From Mesorhabditis belari (lineage: Eukaryota; Nematoda; Chromadorea; Rhabditida; Rhabditidae): 64,000 bases of DNA. The position numbers and the translations under genes were made by a program. The stretch is taken from assembly GCA_958450365.1 (NCBI GenBank), contig CAUEEP010000884.1:496001-560000 (forward strand), written 5' to 3'. The notes under the pieces were generated by a model that had not been told where the DNA came from, ran no database searches, and saw nothing but the letters and a program-made list of their open reading frames with translations. Each line of letters opens with the position of its first letter. The first letter of the stretch is position 1. Shown here piece after piece: positions 1-12,600 of this stretch.

Positions 1-544
1 GTTGCTTGATTTATTTGAAAAGCTTTAGGTAAAATGAACACTACAGAAAGCTAAAATAGCCATCAAATCTTTCTAAAAGTTTTCGAAAAATCTACCATAG
101 CTTTGTTGCTTGTTAATTTAAAGCAATCCGATTACGGTAGCTTTAGAAACCTTTTTAGAAACCTTTTTAGAAAACGAAATACTAAAATAAAGATCTACAG
201 AGATCTACAGAGGTCTACAGAAACAAAAGGGAGATGGTGATTGGCCCAAGGAAACCCTGCAATGACACAGCTTCTACTAAACAAAATTTTGGCTTAAAAA
301 TTGTTTTTTAATGATTCTATAATCATTCTATAATCATTATATAATCATTAAATTAAGTTTAAAAATAGATTTTCTTTTTTTATTACTTTTTATTGTTTCA
401 AAAATCAATGTTTCAATTTTTTTCAATTTCAAAAAACAATTCAAATAAGAATCAGGAATCAAATCAAAAATTGAACTTTTCAAAATTCTGATTCTAATCT
501 AATTTCTACTAAATTAGAAGCTCTGCCTTTACATCAAAAGAAAC
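1..544. other. AT-rich stretch without a clear gene
   Basis: Only two Ruby-like motifs (394-401, 409-416) and ATTCTATAATC/ATAATCATT repeats (about 308-350) stand out. A minus-strand acceptor ATTGCAG at about 261 opens a short frame that may be a terminal exon. Confidence 0.4.
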
Positions 545-1038
545 GGGAGTGGGACAAATGCGACCTTTTTTTTGCGCACCCGGACATTTGCGCACCTTTT
601 TTTCGCGTCTTTTTAGAGCAAAAAAGCTCTAAAAAGCTAATATTAACCAATTTCTATTCCAAAAGTTGTTTTTCTAGGTAATTTTAGGGCGTAGAATCGA
701 AATTTTGACATATCAGAGCTTGTGGAACCAATTTGTGGAAGACAAAACGGCTAGATCAAATTACAGAAAATTGTCGATTTTTCTCTTTGTATAACTCCGT
801 CCGTTCGTTTCCACAAGCTCTGATATGTCAAAATTTCGATTCTACGCCCTCAAATTACCTAGAAAAACAATAGAAATAGAAATTGGAATAGAAATTGGTT
901 AATATTAGCTTTTTAGAGCTTTTTTAGAGCTTTTAGAGCTTAAAACGCGAAAAAAGGTGCGCTAACGGGCAAGGTGCGGAAAAAAAGGTGCGCAAATGTC
1001 CGGGTGCGCAAAAAAAAGGTCGCATTTGTCCCACTCCC
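545..1038. repeat. Foldback element, family A copy 1
   Basis: Near-perfect inverted repeat of about 494 bases. The ends read GGGAGTGGGACAAATGCG inward, followed by a T tract and GCGCACC blocks. Family member of 62887-63267. No coding capacity, so it is non-autonomous or a foldback element of unknown class. Confidence 0.75.
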
Positions 1039-1130
1039 AAAGAAACAAATCAAATGATACCCGTTTTCCGTCAAAATTCTTCGATCTCTTGAAATTTATT
1101 GGATAAAAAGTTGAGTTTCAAAATTTTCAC

Positions 1131-1178
1131 CTCTTCTTCGTTTTCGTTTTCTTCAACCACCACCGAGACACCTGCAGC
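1131..1178 (-). CDS. Possible extra 3' exon of the zinc-finger gene
   Basis: A 48-base open stretch on the minus strand lies between a TTTCTAG acceptor and a GTGAAA donor. It encodes an acidic 16-residue segment (AAGVSVVVEENENEEE), phase 0 at both ends. It could follow the last exon of the zinc-finger gene if a donor at 3614 (GAG/GTTTGC) is used instead of reading to the TAA at 3603. A further open segment ending in TAG (about 219-260) could be the terminal exon. The acidic composition matches the end of the main isoform, but the donor is weak. Confidence 0.35.
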
Positions 1179-1304
1179 CTAGAAATTTTCAAATAAAAAT
1201 TGATTTTTTGATTTATTTAACTTTTAAACTTGAATTTTAATCGAATTACGAGAAAAGTGGAGAAAAATTTCTTTTATTTTAGTAAATTTTCGACTTTTAA
1301 ACTA

Positions 1305-1845
1305 TTAGGTTGATGCATAAGTGTTTTTGTTCCTTTTCGTCTGCCGTTTCAAGCCAACAAATGCACCAATTAAACTACGGTTGATTTCATTAGAAAAACG
1401 AATTATTTTTCTGCAAAATAACATTAAAACGGGTTTAAAAATATTTAATGCCTGGATTTTCTTGAGAGTATGAAGTCGGGTAGTCAAAAAGGGCTAACTC
1501 GATGATGCGGTTTAGACACCTTAGCTAAAGAAAACCTATCTTCGTGTCAATAGATAAAAGATAGAGAAAAAAAACGTTTGATATGTTTGATAAAGTTAGT
1601 TTATTTCGCCAAAATTTCAGAGAAATTCATTCAGCCAATTTTTCCGTAGAGTTTTTTATAGATTTTTACGAAAAAGGCGTTTTTCACTCTCGAATTTGCT
1701 TGAAAGTGAACCGAAATTCATTTAAAAAGATGCAAATTGAACAAAAAAACACTTTTTTTATAGAGCAAACTATAGATTAATTCGTGAATTTGTTACTTTT
1801 TAACAGAAGTACGAAAAAAACGAAAAGACTTATGCATCAACCTAT
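1305..1845. mobile_element. Mariner-like MITE, family M copy 1
   Basis: Ends TTAGGTTGATGCATAAG... and ...CTTATGCATCAACCTAT, flanked by TA on both sides. The inside has no transposase. Blocks such as GTCGGGTAGTCAAAAAG and CCAACAAATGCACCAATTAA recur in other copies (17352, 26975, 28592, 42019, 47468, 50690, 53340). Confidence 0.75.
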
Positions 1846-1980
1846 TAATTCTCTCAATTTCGAAAGTCTTTGTTTCAAAATATGCTAAAAACTTTAATAG
1901 ACAAGTTGAATAATCAAGCTAAATCTTTTTTTTCGATCATTTTTTGCTGACACGAACAAATTATTTGATAGGTTTTGAAT

Positions 1981-2098
1981 TTAATTGGTTTCAATTAGTT
2001 TTAATTGGTTTTAATTAATTTTAATTGGTTTCAATTGGTTTCAATTACTTTCAATTGGTTTTAATTGGTTTTAATTGGTTTTAATTGGTTTCATTTGC
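1981..2098. repeat. 10-bp tandem array (TTTTAATTGG-type)
   Basis: About eleven units of a 10-base repeat alternating TTTTAATTGG and TTTCAATTGG, giving one A/T tract per helical turn. Confidence 0.8.
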
Positions 2099-2110
2099 CG
2101 TAAATATTCC

Positions 2111-2521
2111 AATAGAACGGTCACCTATAGGAGCGCCGCGTAGTCTAAGTTTACGCTCAAAGAATGGCTCAGCTCTCGACACTAGTACGTTTGTTTCTAC
2201 GCGTTTTCATATCAAATTAAAGTAGAAAGATAGGGGAATTTTTTGAGCAATTACATATATTTTTAGCATAAACCAGCGCTTAGAAAAAAATGATTGAAAA
2301 ATGATGAAAAATCGGCTCTTTTTTTGCCACTTTTCAATCATTTTTTTCTAAGCGCTGGTTTATGCTAAAAATATATGTAATTGCTCAAAAAATCCCCCTA
2401 TCTTTCTACTTTAATTTGATACAAAAGCGCGCAGAAACAAACGTACTGGTGTCGAGATATGAGCCATTCTTTGAGCTTAAACTTAGACTACGCGGCGCTC
2501 CTATAGGATGGGGTTTCTATT
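2111..2521. repeat. Foldback element, family C
   Basis: Long inverted repeat: AATAGAA...CCTATAGGAGCGCCGCGTAG at the left matches the reverse complement at the right. A half copy is at 34776-34935. Non-coding. Confidence 0.75.
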
Positions 2522-3060
2522 AGAGCTTTTACAGTAATTGGCTCAAGTCTAAAGCTGTGTGCTTTAGTTGGATAGTGTATGGATGTTTTTTTTTCGGATG
2601 GATGTGTTTTTGAGCAAACCCAATAAGTGAACTCTGATTTTACCTCTATTAAACAATTGCAAATATGAAAGGAAATGAAATGAAAACTTTATCAAATCAA
2701 ATTAAATCAATTTTAGCTTAGAAAAGGAAATCGAAATAGCATTTTAGCTTAAAGATTAGCCTAAAAAAGACAAAATCAAGTTACAAAAAAGAAAAAAAAA
2801 CCCCAATTTTCGTCACGAGAAACTTATCACTGTGAGATCACCAATAAAAATCTATTAATGAATCAAATAAAATAGTCATTTAGTCAGTTAAATAGTCAGT
2901 TAAATAGTCAATTAATCAACTTAATCAACTTAATCAATCAAAAGTTGATCACATTTTTCAATTCTCATTCTCGACTTTCACCTTGAAATCCTCGATAAAA
3001 CGCAAAATTGATTTCTGGAAAAGGAAAGAGTTGAAAAAATTTATGTTTCAAGTTTAACTC
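2522..3060. other. Unique AT-rich DNA
   Basis: No exon-like frame with splice sites. Contains short AATAGTCAGTTA repeats (about 2870-2930) and a Ruby-like motif at 3044-3051. Confidence 0.4.
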
Positions 3061-3066
3061 AATTAG

Positions 3067-3255
3067 AATAACCTAGACTAGAATAACGTAGGCTAGAATA
3101 ACGTGGACTAGAATAACGTAGACTAGAATAACGTGGACTAGATTAACGTAGACTAGAATAAGGTGAACTAGATTAACGTAGACTAGAATAAGGTGAACTA
3201 GATTAACGTAGCCTAGAATAACGTAGACTAGAATAACGTGGACTAGATTAACGAT
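3067..3255. repeat. 15-bp tandem array (AGACTAGAATAACGT)
   Basis: About twelve diverged 15-base units, with AACGTAG/AACGTGG/AAGGTGA variants. Confidence 0.8.
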
Positions 3256-3421
3256 TAGACTTTTAAAAATTTATCATTTCTAACTCCCATCATCCTTTTC
3301 ATTCTCCCATTCAATTCCTATAATTCTAAACTTATAAACTTTAGATTTTGAGTTGTTCTTTAGCAATCTTATTCTTATTTGAATCTTATTTAGCAAATTT
3401 TCAAACGATAGAGTCGTACTA

Positions 3422-3598
3422 ATGCCCTTTTTAAGGACTTTTATCTTTGTCAGGCAAAAAGTCCTCGCAACTTTATACTAGTTTTCAAAAGCACATTCAG
3501 GGCTATCGAATTACTATAATAGTTTAGTTTTTCGATGAACTCACACCAAATTATTCGTGAAATAGTAAAGACTACGCGACTGTACGCTCGCTCAAAGC
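3422..3598 (+). repeat. Dispersed repeat family Q, copy 1
   Basis: Shares AAGGACTTTTAT, GGGCTATCGAAT, ATAATAGTTTAGTTTTTCGA and ACTACGCGACTGTAC with copies at 30118-30560, 37807-37999 and 38337-38740. It lies directly 3' of the zinc-finger stop codon and may fall in the 3' UTR. Confidence 0.7.
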
Positions 3599-3602
3599 TG
3601 TG

Positions 3603-6600
3603 TTAACCGCAAACCTCATCAACGTCATCCCCAGATGGCGATCCTCCGGCACTGTTCTCCCCTCGACTGTTGCTCTCCTCGACGACGTCACGCTGAAAAT
3701 TTTCGATGAAAATGTTTCAAGCTTTTGATCTCAAGATGTTTTTTGTTAAAAGAAAGCTAAAAGCTAAAAAATGCTAGAAGATGACTAGCGAAAAATTGTC
3801 ATGTTTCAATGTTTATGACTAGTCAGAGCATCATTTAAAGTTAATCAAGGGTCGAGCTTTACTTTTCGAAACTCACCGAAGCCAACGGGATCTTGCTCCT
3901 GCGACGGCTTTCCTGAGAGAAAAGCGCCCGAATACCGAAACAGCTTTCTGACATTTCCTTGATCTCTGTATCGTATTCCTGAAATAGATTTATCGAATTA
4001 GATTTCGCTTTAACTTAATGATTCCCCACAATTTGAAACTAATATTTTTATTTGCTCAAATATTTTTGAAACTAGTATTTTTAGTTATTTTATATTATGA
4101 TACTATATTATTTATTGTTTTTATTTTATTATTATTTATTTTATTTATTATATTATTTATATTTACAGTCGAAAACAATCAACTCTCTCTATAATGGAAT
4201 GGAAAGGACCAAAAAAATTTTCCCGTTATCTAGAGTGCCATTATATAAAGCTTAGCCTTGGTTGGGACCAAAATTCCATTCCTTTATGTAGATTTCCGTT
4301 ATATAGAGTGCCATTATATAAAGCTTAGCATCGGCCGCGATACCGGGTACGAGAATATTAACCCGTTTCCATTTCAATTGCCGAGAGAGAAGAGACTTCC
4401 CGCTCCCAGTGATACAAGACTTTCGTCAGTATCTTAGGATCGACTGACCCACATTCAACTGCTGTTCACGTGGAACCCTTCCCCACTTCAGTCTTCAAGG
4501 ATCTCGCTTCTATATTTTGGCCACAACCAAAATTCCATTCCTTTATGTAGATTTCCGTTATAGAGAGTGCCATTATATAAAGCTTAGCGTTGGTTGGAAC
4601 CAAAATCCCATTCCTTTATGATTTCCGTTATCTAGAGTGCCATTATATAAAGCTTAGCCTTGGTTGGGACTACAATTCCATTCCTTTATGATTTACGTTA
4701 GATTTCCGTCATAGAGAGAGTCGGCTGTCCTATTCAATTGTTTCTCACCTGTCAGAATTTGAAACAAATCTTTTCTAAAATTCACCAAAATGCTTCAACC
4801 ACTAACCAAAAGCCAATTCTTTAGAAATGTTCAATTTTGAAACACAAGTTTTAAACTTACATCAATTCGATCTAAAACGCAGTCCTCGTTTTGATGCTCG
4901 CGTTTGCCGTGAGTTTGTACGCTTTGTGAGCTAAAAATTTGCGTATATCGAATTTACAATGAACTAGACTTGTGTTTCGGTTGAACCGGAACCGGAACCG
5001 AACCGAACCGAAAGATTTCGGTTGACTTCGGTTGAACCGGAACCGAAACCGAACCGAAAAGAGCCAACCGAAACACAAGTCTACAGGGTGCGTCATAATT
5101 ATTGCAACAAGAGTTCAAAGACCGTTTTCCAAACAGCTTTCTTATTTTTTTGCCCCCTTTTTTGTTGTGTTGCGTTCTATCTTCTTTATTCTTGCCTAAT
5201 TGCCCAAAGAAGACGAAGAAGACGGTTCAGGACTGGTGTATGGCCAACTTTCCCTCAGTGATCACCAAGGATGAATGGCCTCCAAACTCACCGGATCTCA
5301 ATGTGATGGACTTTTCCATTTGGGCAATCTTAGAGGCTAATGTCTGCTCTCGAAAACACAAAAGTTTGGATTCTTTGAAGAAGTCTTTGACCTTGAAGAA
5401 GTCTTTGACCAAAGGATGGAAGGCGACTCCTCAAGATGACATTCGGGCCGCAGTGAAGGCATATCCGAACCGATTAAGGGCTGTTATCAAGGCAAAAGGC
5501 GATCATATCGAATGATCTCTTGTTTCCTTATTTGTTACTGTTAAATAAAGCTATTTCTGTTTAAAAATCTTCTTCCAGTGAAACTTCTTGGTGTGCAATG
5601 CCTTGAGTATCTTGTTGCAATAATTATGACGCACCCTATACAATGGACCATTAAAGGTTTTTGAGCCAATAGAACTTGAGAAACTTTGAAACATCGACTT
5701 ACAAATGGGATCTGATTCTACGAAATTTTCAAATCGTTTATTTTTCTATTTTAAAATTGTTTATTTATGTTTATTTATGTTTATTTATTGTTTATTTATG
5801 CTTATTTATGTTTATTTATGTTTATTTATGTTTATTTATTGTTTACTTATGTTTATTTATGTTTATTTATGTTTATTTATTGTTTATTTATGGTTATTTA
5901 TGTTTATTTATGTTTATTGCAGTTTTTGTCAACGTATAGAGTCGAAAAATTTGAATTTAACTTAACGCAATTCATTTCTTATTCAGCTTTTCATCCAAAA
6001 ATCACCAAAAATCACCAAAAACCACCAAAAATCACTAAAAATTTGTTTTTTTCACCCACCGATCATGTCCAAAATCGCAGAATTTGCATGTGTACCGATT
6101 GATGTTCAAATCTTTAGCCAAATGCCAAAGAATGTGAAAGCCGCGAATCTGCAAGTGAATATTAGCCACAAATGTTAGTTTGAAACATTGATTTTGATTA
6201 GGTAAGCCAGCAAAAAAGAAAAACTAAGAAATACTCAAGTTAGTGTCAATGTTTTTTTCTTTTTTTTTGGATAATTCCAAAGCGTTAGAGACACAAAGCT
6301 GTGGGTTGAGTGGGGCAAAGAAAAAAATATCATTTGTTTCTCTTTCTTTTGCGGGGAAATTCTTTGGTGACGAATAGATTGGGCTTTCGATTGAGCCGTT
6401 TTTTAAAAGATTAGAAAACTACCGTAATCTAGAAGTTATCGTAAATCTTAAAGCTATCGTCTTCAAGTCTTGAAGGCTTGAAGGCTTGAAGTCGTAAGTC
6501 TTCAAGTCTTCAAGTCTTCAAGTCTTCAAGTCTTCAAGTCTTCAAGTCTTCAAGTCTTCAAGTCGTAAGTCTTCAAGAGAGCAGTCTTGAAATTTAAACG

Positions 6601-9600
6601 ATGCTATTTTTTTTGATTAATTTCATTAATTTCTATCTGTCAAATGACTGGATTACGGTAGTTTTGCAATTTTTTAGAAAACGATTCAATTGAAAGGAAA
6701 CCAATCTAGTGACGAGACCCTGGACGCGAGAAAAAACGTGTTACGTTGCCAGCGAGAGAAAAATGAAAAAAAAAGATTAGATTCTTGTCGGGCGATTGGT
6801 TCGGTTTGGAGAAAAATGGTGGAGAAAGTTGTGTTTCAAAAAGAATCGCATTTAGCTTAAAGAATGAGTTTAAAGAAAATTAAAGAAGAATAGGCTAATT
6901 TTCGCCATTTTATTTGCTCAACAGGTTCCTTTGCCCAGCTGGGTCCTTTGCGCAACTCGCCATAACTTTCTTCTAATTCATCCAATCTTTATGATTTGTG
7001 GTGTCATTTTGTAGATCTCAATAAGTGTAACAAAATGACACCACAAATCATAAAGATTGGCTGACTTAGAAGAAAGTTATGGCGAGTTGCGCAAATGACC
7101 CAGTTGCGCAAAAAAGAATTGCGGAAATTAGCCTGTCCCATATTGACTGCCTATCCCAGAATGAGACATCAGTGTTTAACCAATAAATACCTAATAGATC
7201 TCGGTGTACTGCTAAGTAGACAAAGTAGTAGAATGTAAACGAAATGTAAGCGAATGTAAACGAATGGTTTCTGTCTAGAGCTGTCTAGAGCTGTCTAGAG
7301 CTGTCTAGAGCTGTCCAGAGCTGTCTAGAGCTGTCTAGAGCTGTCTAGAGCTGTCCAGAGCTGTCTAGAGCTATTTTGAAAGTTTTAGGGTACTTTATAA
7401 CAGCCAAAGCTTTCTCTAAAGCTTCGTAGAATTTTATTACAGTAATAATTACAGTACTACGGTATTAGCAGGGTGTTTAGTTTAAAATAGCTTTTGCTTT
7501 TCGCTACGAAACTTTTCTCAAATAGTGGCTTTTTAGAAAGCGAATTAGAAGTTTAGAAAACTCGAGAGGAACACACTCTAAATGAGCTTCGATAAGAGAA
7601 AGTAATGCGGAAAAAAGTGAAACACAACTTTTCTTTTTTTTCAAATTAAAAACCGAACCGATGCCTTCAGGTGTTTTTGAAAAAAAAAATGAGGCGAGAT
7701 GAGGAAAACGGCGGACAAAAAGACGGGACAATTTTTCTTTTTTGGAATGAAGAGAAATGAGATTTGAAAATGGCTGCAAAAAGGAATTTTTCTTCATTAA
7801 ACAAAATTTGTGAATTAATTTTTGGCTTTCTGAATTTATGAGTAAAATTTTGAAACATTATTTTTTGAAACATCAAAAGAAAGGTTTAATTTCCTGAAAT
7901 CTCATTTCTCCGAGGCTTGGTTAGAGCTTTTTTTTTTGGTCTGTGTGCCCGGCTATAAGAAGAATAAATATGCAAATTTTTCAAAGAAAAGATCAATTTT
8001 TTCGATTGATTTATTAAGATAGGAAAAATGGCAAAAAAAAAATAATAAAAAAATTTTGATACTGATAAAAGTTCACTTAATTTTTTGTCTTTTTTTTTGT
8101 TTAAAAAAATCTCGGAAGGCACCGTAACACGTCTTTTGAGGCAAGGGTTCGTTTGGGAGAGGAAAACAATTGGAAAAGAAATTGAAAAAGAAAATAATCG
8201 CAAATGGAATCGATGGGAAAATGAGTAAAAAAAAAAAAAGAAATTCCATAACTCTGCCTTCACTATTTAAAATGCAAATTGATTTTTGTATGAAAAATGA
8301 AGCCTTTTTAGGTTTTTTAAGCTTAAAAACAAGCTTCTTTAGCTTTGTTTAAGCTTTTTCAAGCTTTAGGACAAGCTTCTTTGCCTTTTTAAGCTTTTTA
8401 GCTTTAAAACGAGCTTTTTCAAGCTTTAGAACAAACTTTTTTACCTTTTTTAGCTTTAGAACAAGCTTTTTAGCTTTAGGACAAGCTTCCTTAGCTTTAG
8501 AATAAGCTTTTTAGCTTTAAAACGAGCTTTTTGAGCTTTAAAACAAGCTTTTTTAGCTTTAGGACCAGCTTCCTTAGCTTTAAAACAAGCTTTTTTAGCT
8601 TTAGGACCAGCTTCCTTAGCTTTAAAACAAGCTTTTTCAAGCCTTAGAACAAGCTTTTTCAAGCTTTAGAACAAGCTTTTTCATAGTTTACGTTGAAATG
8701 AATTGATTTTCTAATACTTTCTAATACTTCCTAATACTTTCTAATACTTCTAATAGTTCTCAGCAAATTTCTCAGCGAAACAAACTAAGGAAAATTTGCA
8801 TTTATTCTGTTTCATTGGCAAAGTTACGAAATTTGAGAAGAGAATGAAAAAATTTCAGTTTCAAAGCTATTCTTAAAGCCCTAGATTGAAATTTTTAAAA
8901 ACAAATTTCAAAAAATCGAGCTTTTAGGCGAGATTTCGTTTTGCTAAGTCGGTTTTCACCAAATTTAGCACGCGAAACTCTCTTTCTAGGGCCAGAATAG
9001 CTTTTGATTAAACTGAAATTTTTTAGCTGATGAGAAAATGACAAGAGTTTAGGCTTGATAATGGAAATTGAGGCACAATTTCGACTTGGCACTTCTAAAA
9101 ATGCTGAGTTTTCCGATTTCCAGTGAAAATGCTCGCTAAAGCATCAAGCCATCAAGCCAGCTTTCTTGTCATTTTTCATCCTCAATTCGAAAGTTCAAAT
9201 TCGAATTTCAATTTAGGTTTAAATTCAAATTCAAATTCAAGGTCAAAGTCAAATTTAGATTCAAATTTAGATCGAGATTCAAGTTCAGAATCAAATTCCA
9301 AATTCAATTCCAAATTCGAATTTAGACTTAAATTTAGATTAAAATTTAGATCGAGATTCAAGTTCAGATTCAAATTCAAATTCAATTCCAAATTCAGATT
9401 CAAATTTAGATTCAAATTCAGATTCAAATTTAGGTTCAAATTCAAACCCAAATTCAAATTCAATTCCAAATTCAAATTCAACTCCAAATTCAATTCCAAA
9501 TTCAATTCCAAATTCAACTCCAAATTCAGATTCAAATTCAAATTCAGATTCAAATTCAGATTCAAATTCAGATTCAAATTTAGATTCAGATTTAGATTCA

Positions 9601-12600
9601 AATTCAAACCCAAAATCAAATTCAAATCCAAATTCAAATTCAGATGCAAACCCAAATTCAATTCCAAACTAAAATTCAAAGCTAAATTCAATTCCAAATT
9701 TAAATTCAAATTCAAATCCAAATTCAATTCCAAATTCAACTTGAAATCATTCCAGAATCCACTAAGAAAGACTATTATTCACTACTCGGAATCGTTTGAA
9801 ACACAAAAAAAATGGCAACGATTTGGGGCAAAAAGAAGCAACTAGAGACATTTTCCTGCAAAGAATTCCTTTTTTTTGTTCAAATGTTTCAAAATTCTGG
9901 AGAATTGGGGGAATTTTGAAAAAAAAATATGCAAACAGTTGAATATTTGATAATTTTCAAAACTAAACCTTTGTCAAAATGGGTTTAAAATATTGAAAAA
10001 TGCTTTTAAATACGACTAAAAGTTTTCTGAAATTTGTATCACAAGAAAGGAAAATCAAAAAAATAAAACGTTAATATATTTGAAGGATTTTTGGAAATTT
10101 TTGGAAATTGAAAATTTAAAGTTTCAAATTTTTGCAATAAAAATTTGAAATCTCAGATTTAATCAGAAAATTTGAAACACAATTTTTTTTTTAAATACTC
10201 AAATGCAAAAGCCAAATATATTAACGTTTAAAAAAAGAAATATTTTCAAGAAATTTCCATTCTTTCAAAGATTTCAAAACTTATTTCTTTACGAATCGCA
10301 AGGACAAACCCGATTTTGCATCGTTTTCTTGCATTTCCGGCACACCAACGGGTGCTCGTCGTCGGGAATCGGCTTGCTTTGCCAAGTCGATTCAGTACCC
10401 TCCTGAAAAAGAAGTGAATTCGTTTCAAGTTTCCAGTTTAACAGAAGAAATAAAGCCAATTTATCTAATCGATTCAGAAAAAGACTATTTTTTTAGCCTT
10501 TTCGCTAGACTTTTCGCTAGGGAATCGGCTTGCTTTGCCAAGTCGATACCCTCCTGTCGATTTGCCAAGTCATTACCCTCCTGTAAAAGAAGTGAATTCG
10601 TTTCGAGTTTCCAGTTTAACACAAGAAATAAAGCCAATTTATCTAATCGATTCAGAAAAAGACTATTTTTAATCTTTTCGCTAGACTTTTCGCTAGGAGA
10701 AAGTCAGAAAAATCTTTAACTGATCGTCATTGGTGAGGTTATAAAATCTTATTCAATCTTATTCAATCTTATTCAATCTTTTAAAAGAAAAAGTGATTCT
10801 CGTGCTATTTGGCAATAAAAAAAAGAAATGAAACTCAAAAAGGCATCATTTTTTTTTTGAACAATGACATCATTCGGGCTTAAAATGTTAGTGAGAGAGT
10901 CGGGATTTTGGAGAAGACTTCTGTCAATTACCACACTGGCTTTAGATTTAATATGAAAAATTTTGAAACAAGCAATTCAAAATCCACGTCGCTCTCAACC
11001 CGAATGAAATTTTGATAGACAATGGACATTTTTTTGGACAGTTTTTAGTTTTTTTCAGCAAATTTCAACAAATTTCAGCAAATTGCAGCAAATTTTCAAA
11101 TCTTTTAAACAAGTAATCCTGAATAGCAGAGTTTTTGGCCAAAAAATCCGTTTTCTATCCGTTTTTGGCTCAAATCCGCTTTCGAAACGGATAGAAAACG
11201 TTTTCGAAAACGTTTTCTATCCGTTTCGAAAACGGTTTTCTAAAAAGTTTTCTTTCTTTTTTGCTCTCGACCGAAAACGGATTTTCAAGAACTCCTCAAA
11301 TCGCACCTTTCGCCGAGGTTTCTCGGAATGTTTCCTTTTCTGTTCGACGAGTTGTGCATTGTAGGCGATCTCTGCTTTGGCTGCTGTTGGCCCCGGCGAG
11401 CAATTGTTCGTCCCCAGCAACTCCATCGACAAGTCCTGGACATTCAGAAAAGAGTTTATTTAGCACAAAAATGATTAGTGAAGCTTTTTGTTTTGAGTTA
11501 TGCTAGTTTTGCTTAGTTTTGAGTTATCGATTTTTTTCTCACAGTAATTAGTGATTAGTGGGTTCTGGGAAAGATTTGAGCTGAAACTCAATGAGCTGAA
11601 AAAAAGAATGTTTCAAAAATCCTAAAGATCTAGAGACAATTTGATTTAAAAGCTGAAAATCCAAGTATTTAATGCTTTTTGGTGGTTTAAATACGAATTT
11701 TGATTAAAATTTTAATTAATTTCTCAAAAATAAAACAAATGTTTCAAATATTTTTGGGTGAAATTTGAAAATTCGCAATTAATGTTCGTCAAATTTTTTT
11801 TTATTTTTAAATTAATACTAGGTTTATTTAAGCCTAAAATCTAAGAAATTCTTATTTTGTTAGTTTCGAATTTAAAAACTGAAACACAACATATAAAAGC
11901 CAGCAAGCCAGCAAGCAAACGTGCAAAACATGCGATGAAAAGTGACATGCAAAATATGGGGTTAATTGATGAGTAGAATTGATGAAGAGAAGGTTTCTTT
12001 GTTTTTAAGGCTTTTAAGTTTGTTTTTTTGTGCGCTAGATGTCAGCACAACGGATTTACTGTACTCTGGATTTGACTTATAACGAAAACATCTGTCTTTT
12101 CTTTTTTACCGTAGCCAATTTAAGATTTTTCGTGTTTTTCTCAGCACTAACCCTTCGATTTTGTCTATTTTGATTAGCATTCAATGCAGAAGAAAGTTGC
12201 GCGTCGAATGATATCAAAATTAACTCAAAATGTAATATCTATGCAAAGTTATGAGGCAAAAGGTTAAGTCCCGTTCATAACGGGGTTTTTAGCTAACAAC
12301 TTTGTGTGGATTTTATATTTTGAGTTAATTTTGATATCATTCGACGCATAATGTTCTTCTGCATCGAATGATAATCAAAATAGTCAAAATCTAAGGGTTA
12401 GTGCTGAGAAAAACATGAAAAACCTTAAATTGCCAACGACGAAAAGTCGATAGATGTTTTTTTTATAAGTCTGGTTTGGACTGACTGTCGATGGATTGGT
12501 TCACTATTTTCACAAGGCAATTACACTCCAAAGGGACCTTAGAGGGTACCTTAGTGGTACCTTAGTGGGTACCTTAGTGGGTACCTTAGAAGGTACCTTA

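Noticed and set aside
9123..9845. Long overlapping frames of 240 (+) and 185 (-) codons
   Set aside because: Both are translations of the AAATTC array (F/K/N/S and L/N repeats). They have no domain and no splice context.
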